DNA of 64,000 bases, taken from CAMDKS01 sp964402975 (lineage in GTDB: Bacteria; Bdellovibrionota_B; Oligoflexia; Oligoflexales; RGVZ01). Below the pieces are notes generated by a model. It did no database searches, was not told where the DNA came from, and was given only the letters and a program-made list of their open reading frames with translations. Shown here in pieces: positions 26,272 to 34,142 of this stretch. A program made the position numbers and the translations under genes. The DNA lies in NCBI GenBank assembly GCA_964402975.1, contig CAYOEM010000010.1, positions 27,075 to 91,074 of the forward strand. Reading direction: 5' to 3'. Positions within the stretch are counted from its first letter, which is position 1; the number at the start of each line of letters is the position of its first letter.

Positions 26272-26757
26272 TTAGCCCCCGTGACGCTTTTCGAGCGCAA
26301 CGGCCATATCATTAAGACGGTTAGCCAACCTTTGTAATTCGTCTCGCTGCCTAATCTTGACCCGATTTTTGTATTTGCCCTTGGCGATCTCGTCTATAAA
26401 GCGCTCAATTGAAACGAGTGGACCGTAGTATCTATGTGTCAGTTTGAACACCAAAAAGAACATCCCGGCCAGGTACAAGCAAAGCATTACACCAATCTTG
26501 ATTGCGTTTGAATAAAAGATGTCGTTTGTGACGAGCTGCAACTGATCGCGAGCATCGGTGATATTAAAAATCCCCATCAAATGCTGGTATTGCTGATAGA
26601 AGGCATAAACGAACATGGCAGCAATCAAGACAACAAATGCGAGCGACGCCCCTATGACATAAATACCGAATTTGATCTGACTGAAGGGCTCAATCAGGGT
26701 TGACTTAACGCTGCGTTTGGCTCTTTCCATCGCGAGTTCTTCATTTTCTTTAGTCAC
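26272..26757 (-). CDS. two-helix membrane protein with HAMP domain
   Basis: About 161 aa from GTG 26757, chosen because AGGGAG lies six bases upstream; the open frame extends to 26991 but would overlap the small gene on the other strand. It has two membrane helices (about 27-50 and 86-107) with a short periplasmic loop, then a HAMP domain (YYGPLVSIERFIDEIAKGKY...RDELQRLANRLNDM) at the C-terminus. No kinase, cyclase or methyl-accepting domain follows. A HAMP module without output suggests a partner protein or a regulatory subunit. It lies 30 bases upstream of the Lon-like gene and may be co-transcribed with it. Confidence 0.8.
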   Translation of the reverse strand: MTKENEELAMERAKRSVKSTLIEPFSQIKFGIYVIGASLAFVVLIAAMFVYAFYQQYQHLMGIFNITDARDQLQLVTNDIFYSNAIKIGVMLCLYLAGMFFLVFKLTHRYYGPLVSIERFIDEIAKGKYKNRVKIRQRDELQRLANRLNDMAVALEKRHGG

Positions 26758-26985
26758 TGGGCGCTCCCTGCCAACGGCTAAGTCTTTAATAAAACTAGAA
26801 TAGATTGAATTATTCCCAATTATTCCATGATTACCTATAGGTTTCAAGGAATTCCGCTTGCAAACACCCGCAGAGATCAGTAGTGTCGGCAGCTCGTTAT
26901 TTGGAATGGGCTTTTGAGCCCTGAACCGTTTCCGGATAGCCCGGAGCGGTCTAACTTGAATAAAATGCAGGATGGAGACTCCACA

Positions 26986-27093
26986 GTGCACGGCTCACGT
27001 CACAAAAGAAAACACCCTAAAGGTCGTCGTAAAGTCGGTCGCAACAAGCGTCGCATGATGCGCAAGCGCCGCAGCCTACGTACCAACGGGTAA
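26986..27093 (+). CDS. 35-aa highly basic protein, COX24/bS22-like candidate
   Basis: A short frame of 35 codons. GTG 26986 is preceded by GGAG eight bases upstream; an in-frame ATG at 26965 has no ribosome site. More than half of the residues are Arg, Lys or His, with a core GRRKVGRNKRRMMRKRR. This composition and length resemble the small AURKAIP1/COX24-domain proteins that include ribosome-associated bS22/mS38 types. Other small basic ribosomal or nucleic-acid-binding peptides are possible. A strong terminator follows, supporting a real transcription unit. Confidence 0.65.
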   Translation: MHGSRHKRKHPKGRRKVGRNKRRMMRKRRSLRTNG

Positions 27094-27155
27094 TTCGAGC
27101 TCTGCTAGGCCCAAAGCCTAGAGCTTAACGACCTAAACAGTCATGAATAAAAACT

Positions 27156-27215
27156 AAGCAAGCCGACTTCGGGGAAAATGTTTACATCCTCGAAGTTTGG
27201 CTTTGCTTTTTTTTT
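27156..27215 (+). terminator. rho-independent terminator after the 35-aa gene
   Basis: A long imperfect hairpin (AGCAAGCC...CTTCGGGG pairing with CCTCGAAG...GGCTTTGCT) followed by nine T residues at 27207-27215. The T-run also forms part of the spacer of the downstream promoter candidate. Confidence 0.8.
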
Positions 27216-27232
27216 GCGTGCTCGGGTACAAT
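27203..27232 (+). promoter_or_regulatory. candidate promoter of the 27332 gene
   Basis: TTGCTT, an 18-base spacer and TACAAT. It overlaps the terminator of the previous gene and leaves a leader of about 95 bases, which contains a short inverted repeat (ACAC-AAGGAA-GTGT). Confidence 0.5.
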
Positions 27233-27331
27233 TTTAAAAGTCCAAAAATAACAGTCGTATTTAACTAAAGGCGGAACACAAGGAAGTGTGGCCCGCTGAA
27301 GTCCAGGATCGATCCAGGGAAGGGATAAGTC

Positions 27332-28018
27332 ATGTTGGAATTTGCGCTTGCGTTCGAAAAAGTTTTGACTAGATGGCCAGACAACACCTCGTGGACTATC
27401 GCGCAGATAGCCGATTTCACCAACAGCTCTGTATCGACCGCCGTTGACGCAATTTCGACAACTCTCAATAGAGAGTTCGACATTCAAGAAACAATTACAC
27501 CAAATGAAGGCCGCCAAGTTTTAGCGGCTTTGAAGGATCGATTGCACAGACAACTAGAAGCCAGAGAAAAGCGGATACAGGCCGACAGAGATGCGGCTAT
27601 GCGCGCATACGATCTCACGATGGAGCGAATCCGCACGACCCAGATGGTCAAGGACTGGCGAGGATCATACAAAACCCTTTCATATTTTGTCGGTCGCTAC
27701 GACAAAAACATCAGCCATGATCTTCTTGTGTCGCTGTGCGGCGACTGTATCAGGCTTGGCCACAAAGCCGGGTTTAATATGCAGGAAATCGGCCAGTGGT
27801 TCCGGAAAGCCGTTGAGGCTGCGATTTTGAGCGGATCGCAAGAAGTACTGGAAGATGTGCTAGATTTCGTTGACGCATACGCAGAAATATTTGCAGCTGA
27901 CCGCAATGGGGTCGGAGGCAAAATCTTAAATAACGCTCTGAACGTATTGGAGATACCCTCGATCGACTGTAACTTGGGTCTTCAATGGACGAACTTGAAT
28001 ACAGCATACCGAGGATAA
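27332..28018 (+). CDS. hypothetical protein, 228 aa
   Basis: Not recognised. It is a soluble protein without signal peptide or membrane helix. The N-terminal 60 residues (AIVDAIS-like helices with WTIAQIADFTNSSVST) could form a small helix-turn-helix-like fold. A charged helical stretch follows (about 68-105), then a mostly helical C-terminal domain containing two cysteines in SLCGDCIRLG. It is a single-gene unit between two terminators, with GGGAAGGGA before the ATG. Function unknown. Confidence 0.8.
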   Translation: MLEFALAFEKVLTRWPDNTSWTIAQIADFTNSSVSTAVDAISTTLNREFDIQETITPNEGRQVLAALKDRLHRQLEAREKRIQADRDAAMRAYDLTMERIRTTQMVKDWRGSYKTLSYFVGRYDKNISHDLLVSLCGDCIRLGHKAGFNMQEIGQWFRKAVEAAILSGSQEVLEDVLDFVDAYAEIFAADRNGVGGKILNNALNVLEIPSIDCNLGLQWTNLNTAYRG

Positions 28019-28034
28019 AATTTAATTTTTCCCT

Positions 28035-28065
28035 ATAAAAAAACCACCCTTTGGGTGGTTTTTTT
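28035..28065. terminator. bidirectional terminator between convergent genes
   Basis: CCACCC-TTT-GGGTGG flanked by an A-run on the left and seven T residues on the right. It serves the 27332 gene and the convergent MFS gene, whose stop codon lies in the T-run. Confidence 0.9.
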
Positions 28066-29278
28066 AGTTCTCGCGGTGATGAATCTGTTTGGAGAGACTA
28101 TAGATCAGCACGCCAGCGATACACACCATCACAGCCGACCATGAGGCAATACGCTCAACTCCGATGAGCTCGCCGCTTGGAGCAGTTGTGAGAAGCCGCG
28201 AAGAAAAGATGCCACCAGCCGACATCCCCGCGTGCTGCACTGCAGACTGTAGTGACATAAAACCAGCTCGTTCCTCACGTCTCGGCACTTTAGACGATAA
28301 TGTCTGCATGCTGATGTTACGTAGCGTGCCGGAAAACATGAAGGTAATGAAAATACCATAGGGATTCATGAGGGGCGGTTGTAGATAAAGACCCAAGAGT
28401 AGGGCTGCAAAAAAGCCAACAGAACCCAACATAAACCAGGGCAAACTTCCAAAAATATCGACTAACTTGCCGCAAAAGGCCATGACGAGAAGACTCGCAA
28501 GCCCACCAATAAAATACAATTGGCCCATCTCATCTCTTGGAAATCCAAGGTTGATCTGCACGTAGCCAGCAATATTTGGGAAAATGAGAAATCCGCCCGT
28601 CATGACACAAAAAAGGAGGAAATAACTGGTCAATACAGCTCGCTGACGCAGAAGAGATCCCAGCGATAAATTCATGAGCCCGACTTTCCCCTCAGAAATA
28701 TGCCCGCGAAGTACGGGCAAAAATCCTCGAGAAAGAATGCCTACAACCGCCGCAGAAGCCCCTACCATGATAAATGGAGCATTCCACCCAAAAACCCTCG
28801 CCACTTCAAGCCCAATTGGAACGCCAAAGATCGAGGCCACCGAAAAACCAATCATAACTTTACCGAGGGCAGCGCCGCGCCTCTCGTGCGGCACAAGGTC
28901 GGCAATGATAGCAAGGCCGATTGCCGATGTCGGACCACCAAACACCCCTGCGAGCACCCTAGCCCACAATAGGCTATGAAAGTCCCATGCAAAAGCGCCA
29001 GAGGCCGTACCAAGGGACAAACCAATGAGCGACCAGACCAGGGCTTTTCGGCGCTCAATTCGGTCTAGAAAAACACTGCCGAGCAGACCGCTTAGCGCTG
29101 CGGCAAGTGTATAAGCACCAGAAAGAACACCCATGTGACTCACTCGGATCCCAAGTGCCTTGGCAAAGTCGGGCCCTAACGGCATCACCATCATAAAGTC
29201 AACGATGTTAACAAACTGAACTAAGGCAATAACGAGGATTGCCAATGTCTCCTGCCGAGAGCGTTCCTCTGACGTCAT
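28064..29278 (-). CDS. MFS transporter
   Basis: 404 aa with twelve predicted membrane helices in two halves. The family signature between helices 2 and 3 reads GSVFLDRIERRKAL, and a second loop motif (LVPHERRGAALG) is present. The general shape matches drug or sugar efflux permeases of the AraJ/Bcr-like groups. The substrate cannot be deduced. It is a single gene, bounded on the 3' side by a strong bidirectional terminator and divergent from the CPBP protease gene. Confidence 0.88.
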   Translation of the reverse strand: MTSEERSRQETLAILVIALVQFVNIVDFMMVMPLGPDFAKALGIRVSHMGVLSGAYTLAAALSGLLGSVFLDRIERRKALVWSLIGLSLGTASGAFAWDFHSLLWARVLAGVFGGPTSAIGLAIIADLVPHERRGAALGKVMIGFSVASIFGVPIGLEVARVFGWNAPFIMVGASAAVVGILSRGFLPVLRGHISEGKVGLMNLSLGSLLRQRAVLTSYFLLFCVMTGGFLIFPNIAGYVQINLGFPRDEMGQLYFIGGLASLLVMAFCGKLVDIFGSLPWFMLGSVGFFAALLLGLYLQPPLMNPYGIFITFMFSGTLRNISMQTLSSKVPRREERAGFMSLQSAVQHAGMSAGGIFSSRLLTTAPSGELIGVERIASWSAVMVCIAGVLIYSLSKQIHHREN

Positions 29279-29423
29279 AAAATTCCCATGAGTGTGTCAA
29301 CCGGTGAGCAAAAGATATAACTTGAAATTGGTCGGAAGCCACCTGCTAAGATGATACTCTTTACTTAGTCGTTTTGACAGTAAACGATCTTATAAATTTA
29401 CCCCAAGGGCGCAAAATTGCTCA

Positions 29424-30413
29424 ATGAGTCGCACCACACTGACAACCTTGTTAACGATTGCGTTGTTGCTTCGCCCAGAAGCAAGCCCAGCTGCGACGCA
29501 CTTAGATCAAGACGACGTTTGGGCATTTGAAAACTCTGACGCTTACGCCTCGGCAAGTGACATCACTCTGCCACTCATTTCGTTCATTCTACCAGGATCT
29601 GGGCAGCTTTATCGCGGTCAACTCATTAGCGGGAGCTTGTACGCTGGAATCGGGATCGGTGGTGTACTTTATTCCGATCAAGCCACCCATGACTTCAAAC
29701 TATCCGAAAAGGATAACCTTGACATCGGCTCACAGAATACCGCCGTTCGAAAATATATCCTTGGCCTTCAAGTTTACCAGGCCTCGGGCGGAATGAGCGC
29801 CTATCATTCGTTTCGATCTGCGGTTTGGCAACGACAAAAATTTGATCAGTATCGATTTCTAGGACCTGGAGAGACGCCGATGGAGATTCTAAAAGCCCCC
29901 TTTGAATTCAGTTATCTGACAAGATCATCCACCTTCATACCTCTTCTGGTTGGCGGATCTTTATCTTGGTATCTCGCTACTCATCCTGGAGCGGACTATA
30001 CGCGACGCACCGTGGGCAAGGAGGATTTTCTGTTTTCATCTGCATTTTCATACGGGGCTGGCACTCACGAAGAAGCTGTATTTCGTGGCTGGATCATGCC
30101 AGTTCTCCACGAGCAAGGATTATCAGCTCCTGTAGCGAATATTGGTCAAGGTCTCCTGTTCGCCTTAGCTCATCTGGGAAGCAACAAGATCCCATTACCA
30201 CAACTGTTTCTTGGACTGCATCTCGGACGAGTCACACAGAGGAATCAGTGGACTATTGGAGAGGCTGTTTTTATACATACCTGGTGGGATGTTTTTGCTT
30301 TTTTAAGTTCATACCATCTGAAAAAAACAAAACCTGGGTCAAACTCGAGTGCAGCGCTGGCTAATAATAAATCGCCAGTGTTTTTATTGCCGCCCATGAA
30401 TCTGACTTTTTAG
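29424..30413 (+). CDS. CPBP-family intramembrane protease with DUF5683-like N-terminus
   Basis: 329 aa. A signal peptide or first helix (about 1-24) precedes a segment (FILPGSGQLYRGQLISGSLYAG, residues 54-75) like the DUF5683-type helical hairpins, and a YHSFRSAVWQRQKF stretch. The C-terminal half carries the CPBP/Rce1 motifs: EExxxR (E216, E217, R221), FxxxH (H250) and HxxxD (H285, D289), where Asn is more usual at the last position. These are glutamate-type membrane proteases or abortive-infection relatives. The ribosome site is weak. It converges with the phosphatase gene across a gap of three bases. Confidence 0.82.
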   Translation: MSRTTLTTLLTIALLLRPEASPAATHLDQDDVWAFENSDAYASASDITLPLISFILPGSGQLYRGQLISGSLYAGIGIGGVLYSDQATHDFKLSEKDNLDIGSQNTAVRKYILGLQVYQASGGMSAYHSFRSAVWQRQKFDQYRFLGPGETPMEILKAPFEFSYLTRSSTFIPLLVGGSLSWYLATHPGADYTRRTVGKEDFLFSSAFSYGAGTHEEAVFRGWIMPVLHEQGLSAPVANIGQGLLFALAHLGSNKIPLPQLFLGLHLGRVTQRNQWTIGEAVFIHTWWDVFAFLSSYHLKKTKPGSNSSAALANNKSPVFLLPPMNLTF

Positions 30414-30416
30414 TCC

Positions 30417-31799
30417 CTAGCTGACATGTTCTGGCTGTACTTTAATCCAGATAAGCGTTCTATCATCATCAGCTGTAAATTTTTGCTCTGATAAGTAATT
30501 CGGATTAGAACGAATACCTTCTAGCATCTTTTTCAACACGCGTGGACTCTCCGATGTGCCTTTCTCAAAAACGCCGTCAGTTCCTAGCAGCACCTCAAAC
30601 CCCTTCTTGGAAACAGCTTGCTTTACACTCGTGAAATTAGCTGACTCGCCAAGACCTAGTAAATCCCCTCTCGCAGCTAAAACACTAACACCAAGCTCTG
30701 CGTCGTTGGCAAATATAAATGCTGGAGGATGGCCGGCACTCCAATACTCGACTTCACCACGTCCAACTCTTAGAACACCCACTGTTGCTGAATGCGCGAC
30801 CTTTTCCCCCATTCTATGAAGCGTGTTATGAACCCGCATTAACCACATCATAGGATCGAACAATGGACTGGCTAGGGCATCCGCCCACATGGCCTGAATG
30901 GCGTGAGTCACCAAAGCTGCTTGGACACCCTTACCTGACGCGTCTGCAATCACAACAAATGTTTGCCCATCTTCATCTGTGCGAACAGCCATCCAGTCAC
31001 CACCAACAGTCTGGCTTCGAACTTGAAAAAAACTGACGTTCACGCCCACTCCGGCGAACTGCGTATGGGGTGTGAACGAGTCCTGAATATTCCGCGCAAT
31101 GATTAGTTGCTGCTCATAAGCTTCTTTTTGAGCCTGGGCTACTTTTTGACGATTCGCGTATTCCCGCCTAGCCTCCTGGAAGGATCTTAAAACACTACCG
31201 CGTTGAAACACCTGTACACCGACGAAAGAAAAAATCGATATACCGATCATTCCATTGCCCCCGTCGATATGGGACCAGCAAAGCCAAGATGCTAGCACCA
31301 AAGCGGGCGAGTACAAAATGACTACGAAATTATGGAAGGGACTTAATATCGTGATAAAAATTCCAAGGGTTAAAAAACCCGACCAACCCTTTATCTGCGC
31401 GATAGTAATGACAGGATCAATCGAAAGCCCCCGGTGCAGCACGTGCGCATACGCCATAACCGTTATAAATTGACCACCTAAAACCCAAAACCGCCTTAAG
31501 CTTTCAAGGCGGCTGGGAATACGAAAATAAGAAAGGCTATAAAACAAGCTAAAAATATGCAAATAACTGAGAAACTCAAGAATTTCGGGCCTCACGACCA
31601 GCACCCTATTCACCACCAGCGACACAGCATGAAAAGCAGCGCCAAGAGTCATCGTGATAAACATCATGTCGTGGTCACGCTGATTCAACCAACTCCTGCA
31701 GAAGGCTTGCTCACCTTCTGGCAGTTGTTCTAAGTTCAATGTGTAGTAATATCTAACGAAAGACCACGTTTGACTGATCAGCGCGGTAAAACTCGACAC
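30417..31799 (-). CDS. membrane-anchored SpoIIE/PP2C-type protein phosphatase
   Basis: 460 aa. The N-terminal 200 residues contain about six or seven membrane helices, followed by a coiled coil (about 207-240) and a SpoIIE/RsbU-type serine phosphatase with metal ligands in GGDWM (D268), IADASGKG (D286) and LGTDGVFE (D408). The coiled coil carries the usual ARNIQDSF sequence. Such proteins dephosphorylate anti-sigma antagonists or similar partners in response to a membrane signal. GTG 31799 is supported by GGAG seven bases upstream. Probably the last gene of the lipoprotein-YacG run. Confidence 0.9.
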   Translation of the reverse strand: MSSFTALISQTWSFVRYYYTLNLEQLPEGEQAFCRSWLNQRDHDMMFITMTLGAAFHAVSLVVNRVLVVRPEILEFLSYLHIFSLFYSLSYFRIPSRLESLRRFWVLGGQFITVMAYAHVLHRGLSIDPVITIAQIKGWSGFLTLGIFITILSPFHNFVVILYSPALVLASWLCWSHIDGGNGMIGISIFSFVGVQVFQRGSVLRSFQEARREYANRQKVAQAQKEAYEQQLIIARNIQDSFTPHTQFAGVGVNVSFFQVRSQTVGGDWMAVRTDEDGQTFVVIADASGKGVQAALVTHAIQAMWADALASPLFDPMMWLMRVHNTLHRMGEKVAHSATVGVLRVGRGEVEYWSAGHPPAFIFANDAELGVSVLAARGDLLGLGESANFTSVKQAVSKKGFEVLLGTDGVFEKGTSESPRVLKKMLEGIRSNPNYLSEQKFTADDDRTLIWIKVQPEHVS

Positions 31800-31837
31800 C
31801 CGACATCTCCTCTGCTTAGCGCGACCAGCGGATACAA

Positions 31838-32050
31838 CTAAAACTCAACGTCATCGTCATTGCTTGCATCAATTGAATATTCAAGAGTGGCCGGGTTCAT
31901 GGTCGCCCCCGCTATTATATAATTATCAGTAGCCCACGCCGCCAAGTCACCCAGCTGACATCGCGACGAGCAGAACGGACGGCTCAGGTTGTTAGAATCA
32001 TATAGGGCCGAACCTTTGCAGGTTGGGCAGGTTACAAGCTTAGTACTCAT
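31838..32050 (-). CDS. yacG: DNA gyrase inhibitor YacG
   Basis: 70 aa with the YacG zinc finger: C8 and C11 in CPTC, C27 and C31 in RPFCSSRCQLGDLAAW. The acidic C-terminal tail is also typical. In E. coli YacG binds GyrB and blocks gyrase binding to DNA. The gene starts three bases after the stop codon of the large MACPF-like lipoprotein gene, an unusual place for it (it normally sits with coaE and zapD). Confidence 0.9.
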   Translation of the reverse strand: MSTKLVTCPTCKGSALYDSNNLSRPFCSSRCQLGDLAAWATDNYIIAGATMNPATLEYSIDASNDDDVEF

Positions 32051-32053
32051 AAA

Positions 32054-34129
32054 TTAGTTATTATTTGCGCGGTAGCGTACGCAGCCATAAGCACCTCTCA
32101 GCTCTGGGCTGGCTAAACCAAACCATCGCGTATATTCAAAACTCTTGGGCGTACCAATGACTGCTACGGCATCTTTCGCGCACTCTGAACTAATCTGAAC
32201 TGCCCGTCCTGCTTCGTCGCTCCAGAACGTGATTGAATTCAGGCTGCCGCAGGGCAGTGACAAAGGATTAGAGTCGTTTGCCAATCGATACCCAGGAATT
32301 TGTGCGTTCCACTTGGAGTAAAAATAAGACGCCTCAACCATGCGCTTCCAATCTGTTCCATTGGGAAGCACCCAATTGCCGCCCGGAAGCTTTTTACAAG
32401 CATCTCTTGCCGCGGCCTGCGTGAGCGTTAACGAGTCGATTTTTCTACTTGAGCGTACCGCCGAAACAAGTGCTTCAGGGAACCAAAACTCAACAAGGTT
32501 ATCGTAAGGCTTGGGAAGCTTGAGATTGGGTCTTGCCCTTGCCGCGACAGCCTGCGCTTTCGCAAGACATTCTTCTGATGCATTTTTTTCATCTGAAATC
32601 TGTCCGCAATACTGCAACACGTCGGTGATAGCCTTGCGGTAGGATGCTAACGCCTGAGCTTGCTTCGCGACGCCATTATGCAGTGCATCATCCAAACTCC
32701 ATTGACCCCAGCGATATTTAGCGGTGATTAACTTATGCTCTTTATCAGCCCAAGCAGCTTCCTGAACGAGCTTGGTCAGGACATTAACATCCTTTGCTGA
32801 CCTATTCTTGACTGCCGTTGTAAAGACGTTGCCAAGTCGCGACTCGGTAGAGCCAGCAATATATCTAACGTTATCATAACTGCGAAGACCCACCTCAAGT
32901 GCGCCTTCCTCAACTCCGGAGGATGCCGCGTCAACAGAATTTAAGAACATATTAAACTTATCGAGGGCGTCCTCAAACGTAAAGTTACCCATGTTCATAT
33001 TGATCTTGCCGCGGCTAGCGACTTTAATCTCAACTTTCTGACTCAAAAAAGAATTTGAGTTTTGCGCCGCCACCTGAGCCTTCATGTTGGTCTTTAGTTC
33101 ACCAAGATCATTGGCCTTTACATGACCACCTTGGATCATGTCGCCAGAGCCTTTGTAAAGTGAATCAAATTGAGAACTCTCCATGACAGCGACCAACCAA
33201 ACTTCGCGACCGCGACTCACACTCTCAACGTAATAGTCTCCACAATACTTGCGAAACTCGTTATAGGTTGTCGCCGCCTCTTGTTCGTTAGCCGGGACTT
33301 TTCCACCGAATATCGCATTAACAAACATCGGATTAAATTTTGGATTACGTACGGTATCAGTATCCAGAGTTGGAAAGGTTTTTATTCCGTGGAGCAAGAT
33401 GAACGACTTGTTCACAGAATTCTTAAACTGGACTTGAAGCTGGGCTCTGAATTTGCTTAGAACACTGCCGCTGGCAATACCGCCATCAGTTGATGAACCG
33501 GTCTCTGCAGAGGATGAATCTCCTTCGGCAAGGTTCATGGAATTACCATTTTGACTTTGTGATGGCAGGAACTCACTATCGACATTTTGCAGATCACCGC
33601 CGCCGCGAGATCCACCCATTTCAAACTGTATGGTCGTATCCAGTGATACAAGCAGGTCTCTCAGTGTGTGGGCATAGAACAAATCAATTTGGGATCGACC
33701 GCTTTGCTCACCTGCCAGTGATAATTTTGAACGCACAGTCGGCTGAGGGGGATCAAAGTTAATACCAAAGCCACCAGAAGCACCTGACCCGGTTGCGCCG
33801 ACCAGATTCAGATTTGGATCGTGGTCGTAACCTGTGGAGCTAGAGTCAGCAGAGGTACTGGATGACGACGATTCCTGCGGCGCATCTTGAGAGACCACAC
33901 AAACGTTCTCCGTTAGCTCTCTGCTTCGCAAATCAAAACCTTTTCCCGGAGCCACAACGCCAGAGATGCCGGCCGTGGATACCGCGCGCTTTAATTTTGA
34001 CGAGGGCGTTCTGCAACCATCCAACAGCAAGCCCAATCCAACAACACCAACGATACGAGATAGTGTTTTGACCTGTACCACTGAACGTACTCCCAATCCA
34101 TTAAAGTTGAATAACTTTGAACTACTCAT
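32054..34129 (-). CDS. lipoprotein with MACPF-like domain and DUF1566/Lcl-like C-terminus
   Basis: About 691 aa. ATG 34129 has GGAG six bases upstream (an in-frame TTG 34141 overlaps that site). Lipobox LLDGC gives Cys39. A Ser/Gly-rich region (about 85-225) follows. Residues about 225-420 read like a membrane-attack-complex/perforin core: FNPMFVNAI, then Tyr-x(n)-YCGDYYVESVSRG, the position of the MACPF Y-GTH-Y-LGG signature, with GTH replaced by GDY. The C-terminal 130 residues (ACKKLPGGNWVLPNGTDW, FWSDEAGR, YGCVRYR) resemble DUF1566/Lcl_C domains. A pore-forming or surface-binding lipoprotein is inferred. The MACPF call is a by-eye match. Confidence 0.6.
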   Translation of the reverse strand: MSSSKLFNFNGLGVRSVVQVKTLSRIVGVVGLGLLLDGCRTPSSKLKRAVSTAGISGVVAPGKGFDLRSRELTENVCVVSQDAPQESSSSSTSADSSSTGYDHDPNLNLVGATGSGASGGFGINFDPPQPTVRSKLSLAGEQSGRSQIDLFYAHTLRDLLVSLDTTIQFEMGGSRGGGDLQNVDSEFLPSQSQNGNSMNLAEGDSSSAETGSSTDGGIASGSVLSKFRAQLQVQFKNSVNKSFILLHGIKTFPTLDTDTVRNPKFNPMFVNAIFGGKVPANEQEAATTYNEFRKYCGDYYVESVSRGREVWLVAVMESSQFDSLYKGSGDMIQGGHVKANDLGELKTNMKAQVAAQNSNSFLSQKVEIKVASRGKINMNMGNFTFEDALDKFNMFLNSVDAASSGVEEGALEVGLRSYDNVRYIAGSTESRLGNVFTTAVKNRSAKDVNVLTKLVQEAAWADKEHKLITAKYRWGQWSLDDALHNGVAKQAQALASYRKAITDVLQYCGQISDEKNASEECLAKAQAVAARARPNLKLPKPYDNLVEFWFPEALVSAVRSSRKIDSLTLTQAAARDACKKLPGGNWVLPNGTDWKRMVEASYFYSKWNAQIPGYRLANDSNPLSLPCGSLNSITFWSDEAGRAVQISSECAKDAVAVIGTPKSFEYTRWFGLASPELRGAYGCVRYRANNN

Positions 34130-34142
34130 GAGGGACTCCAAG

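Noticed and set aside
26758..26991. N-terminal extension of the HAMP gene to 26991
   Set aside because: The extension would overlap the 35-aa gene on the other strand and has no signal or membrane character; GTG 26757 has a good ribosome site.
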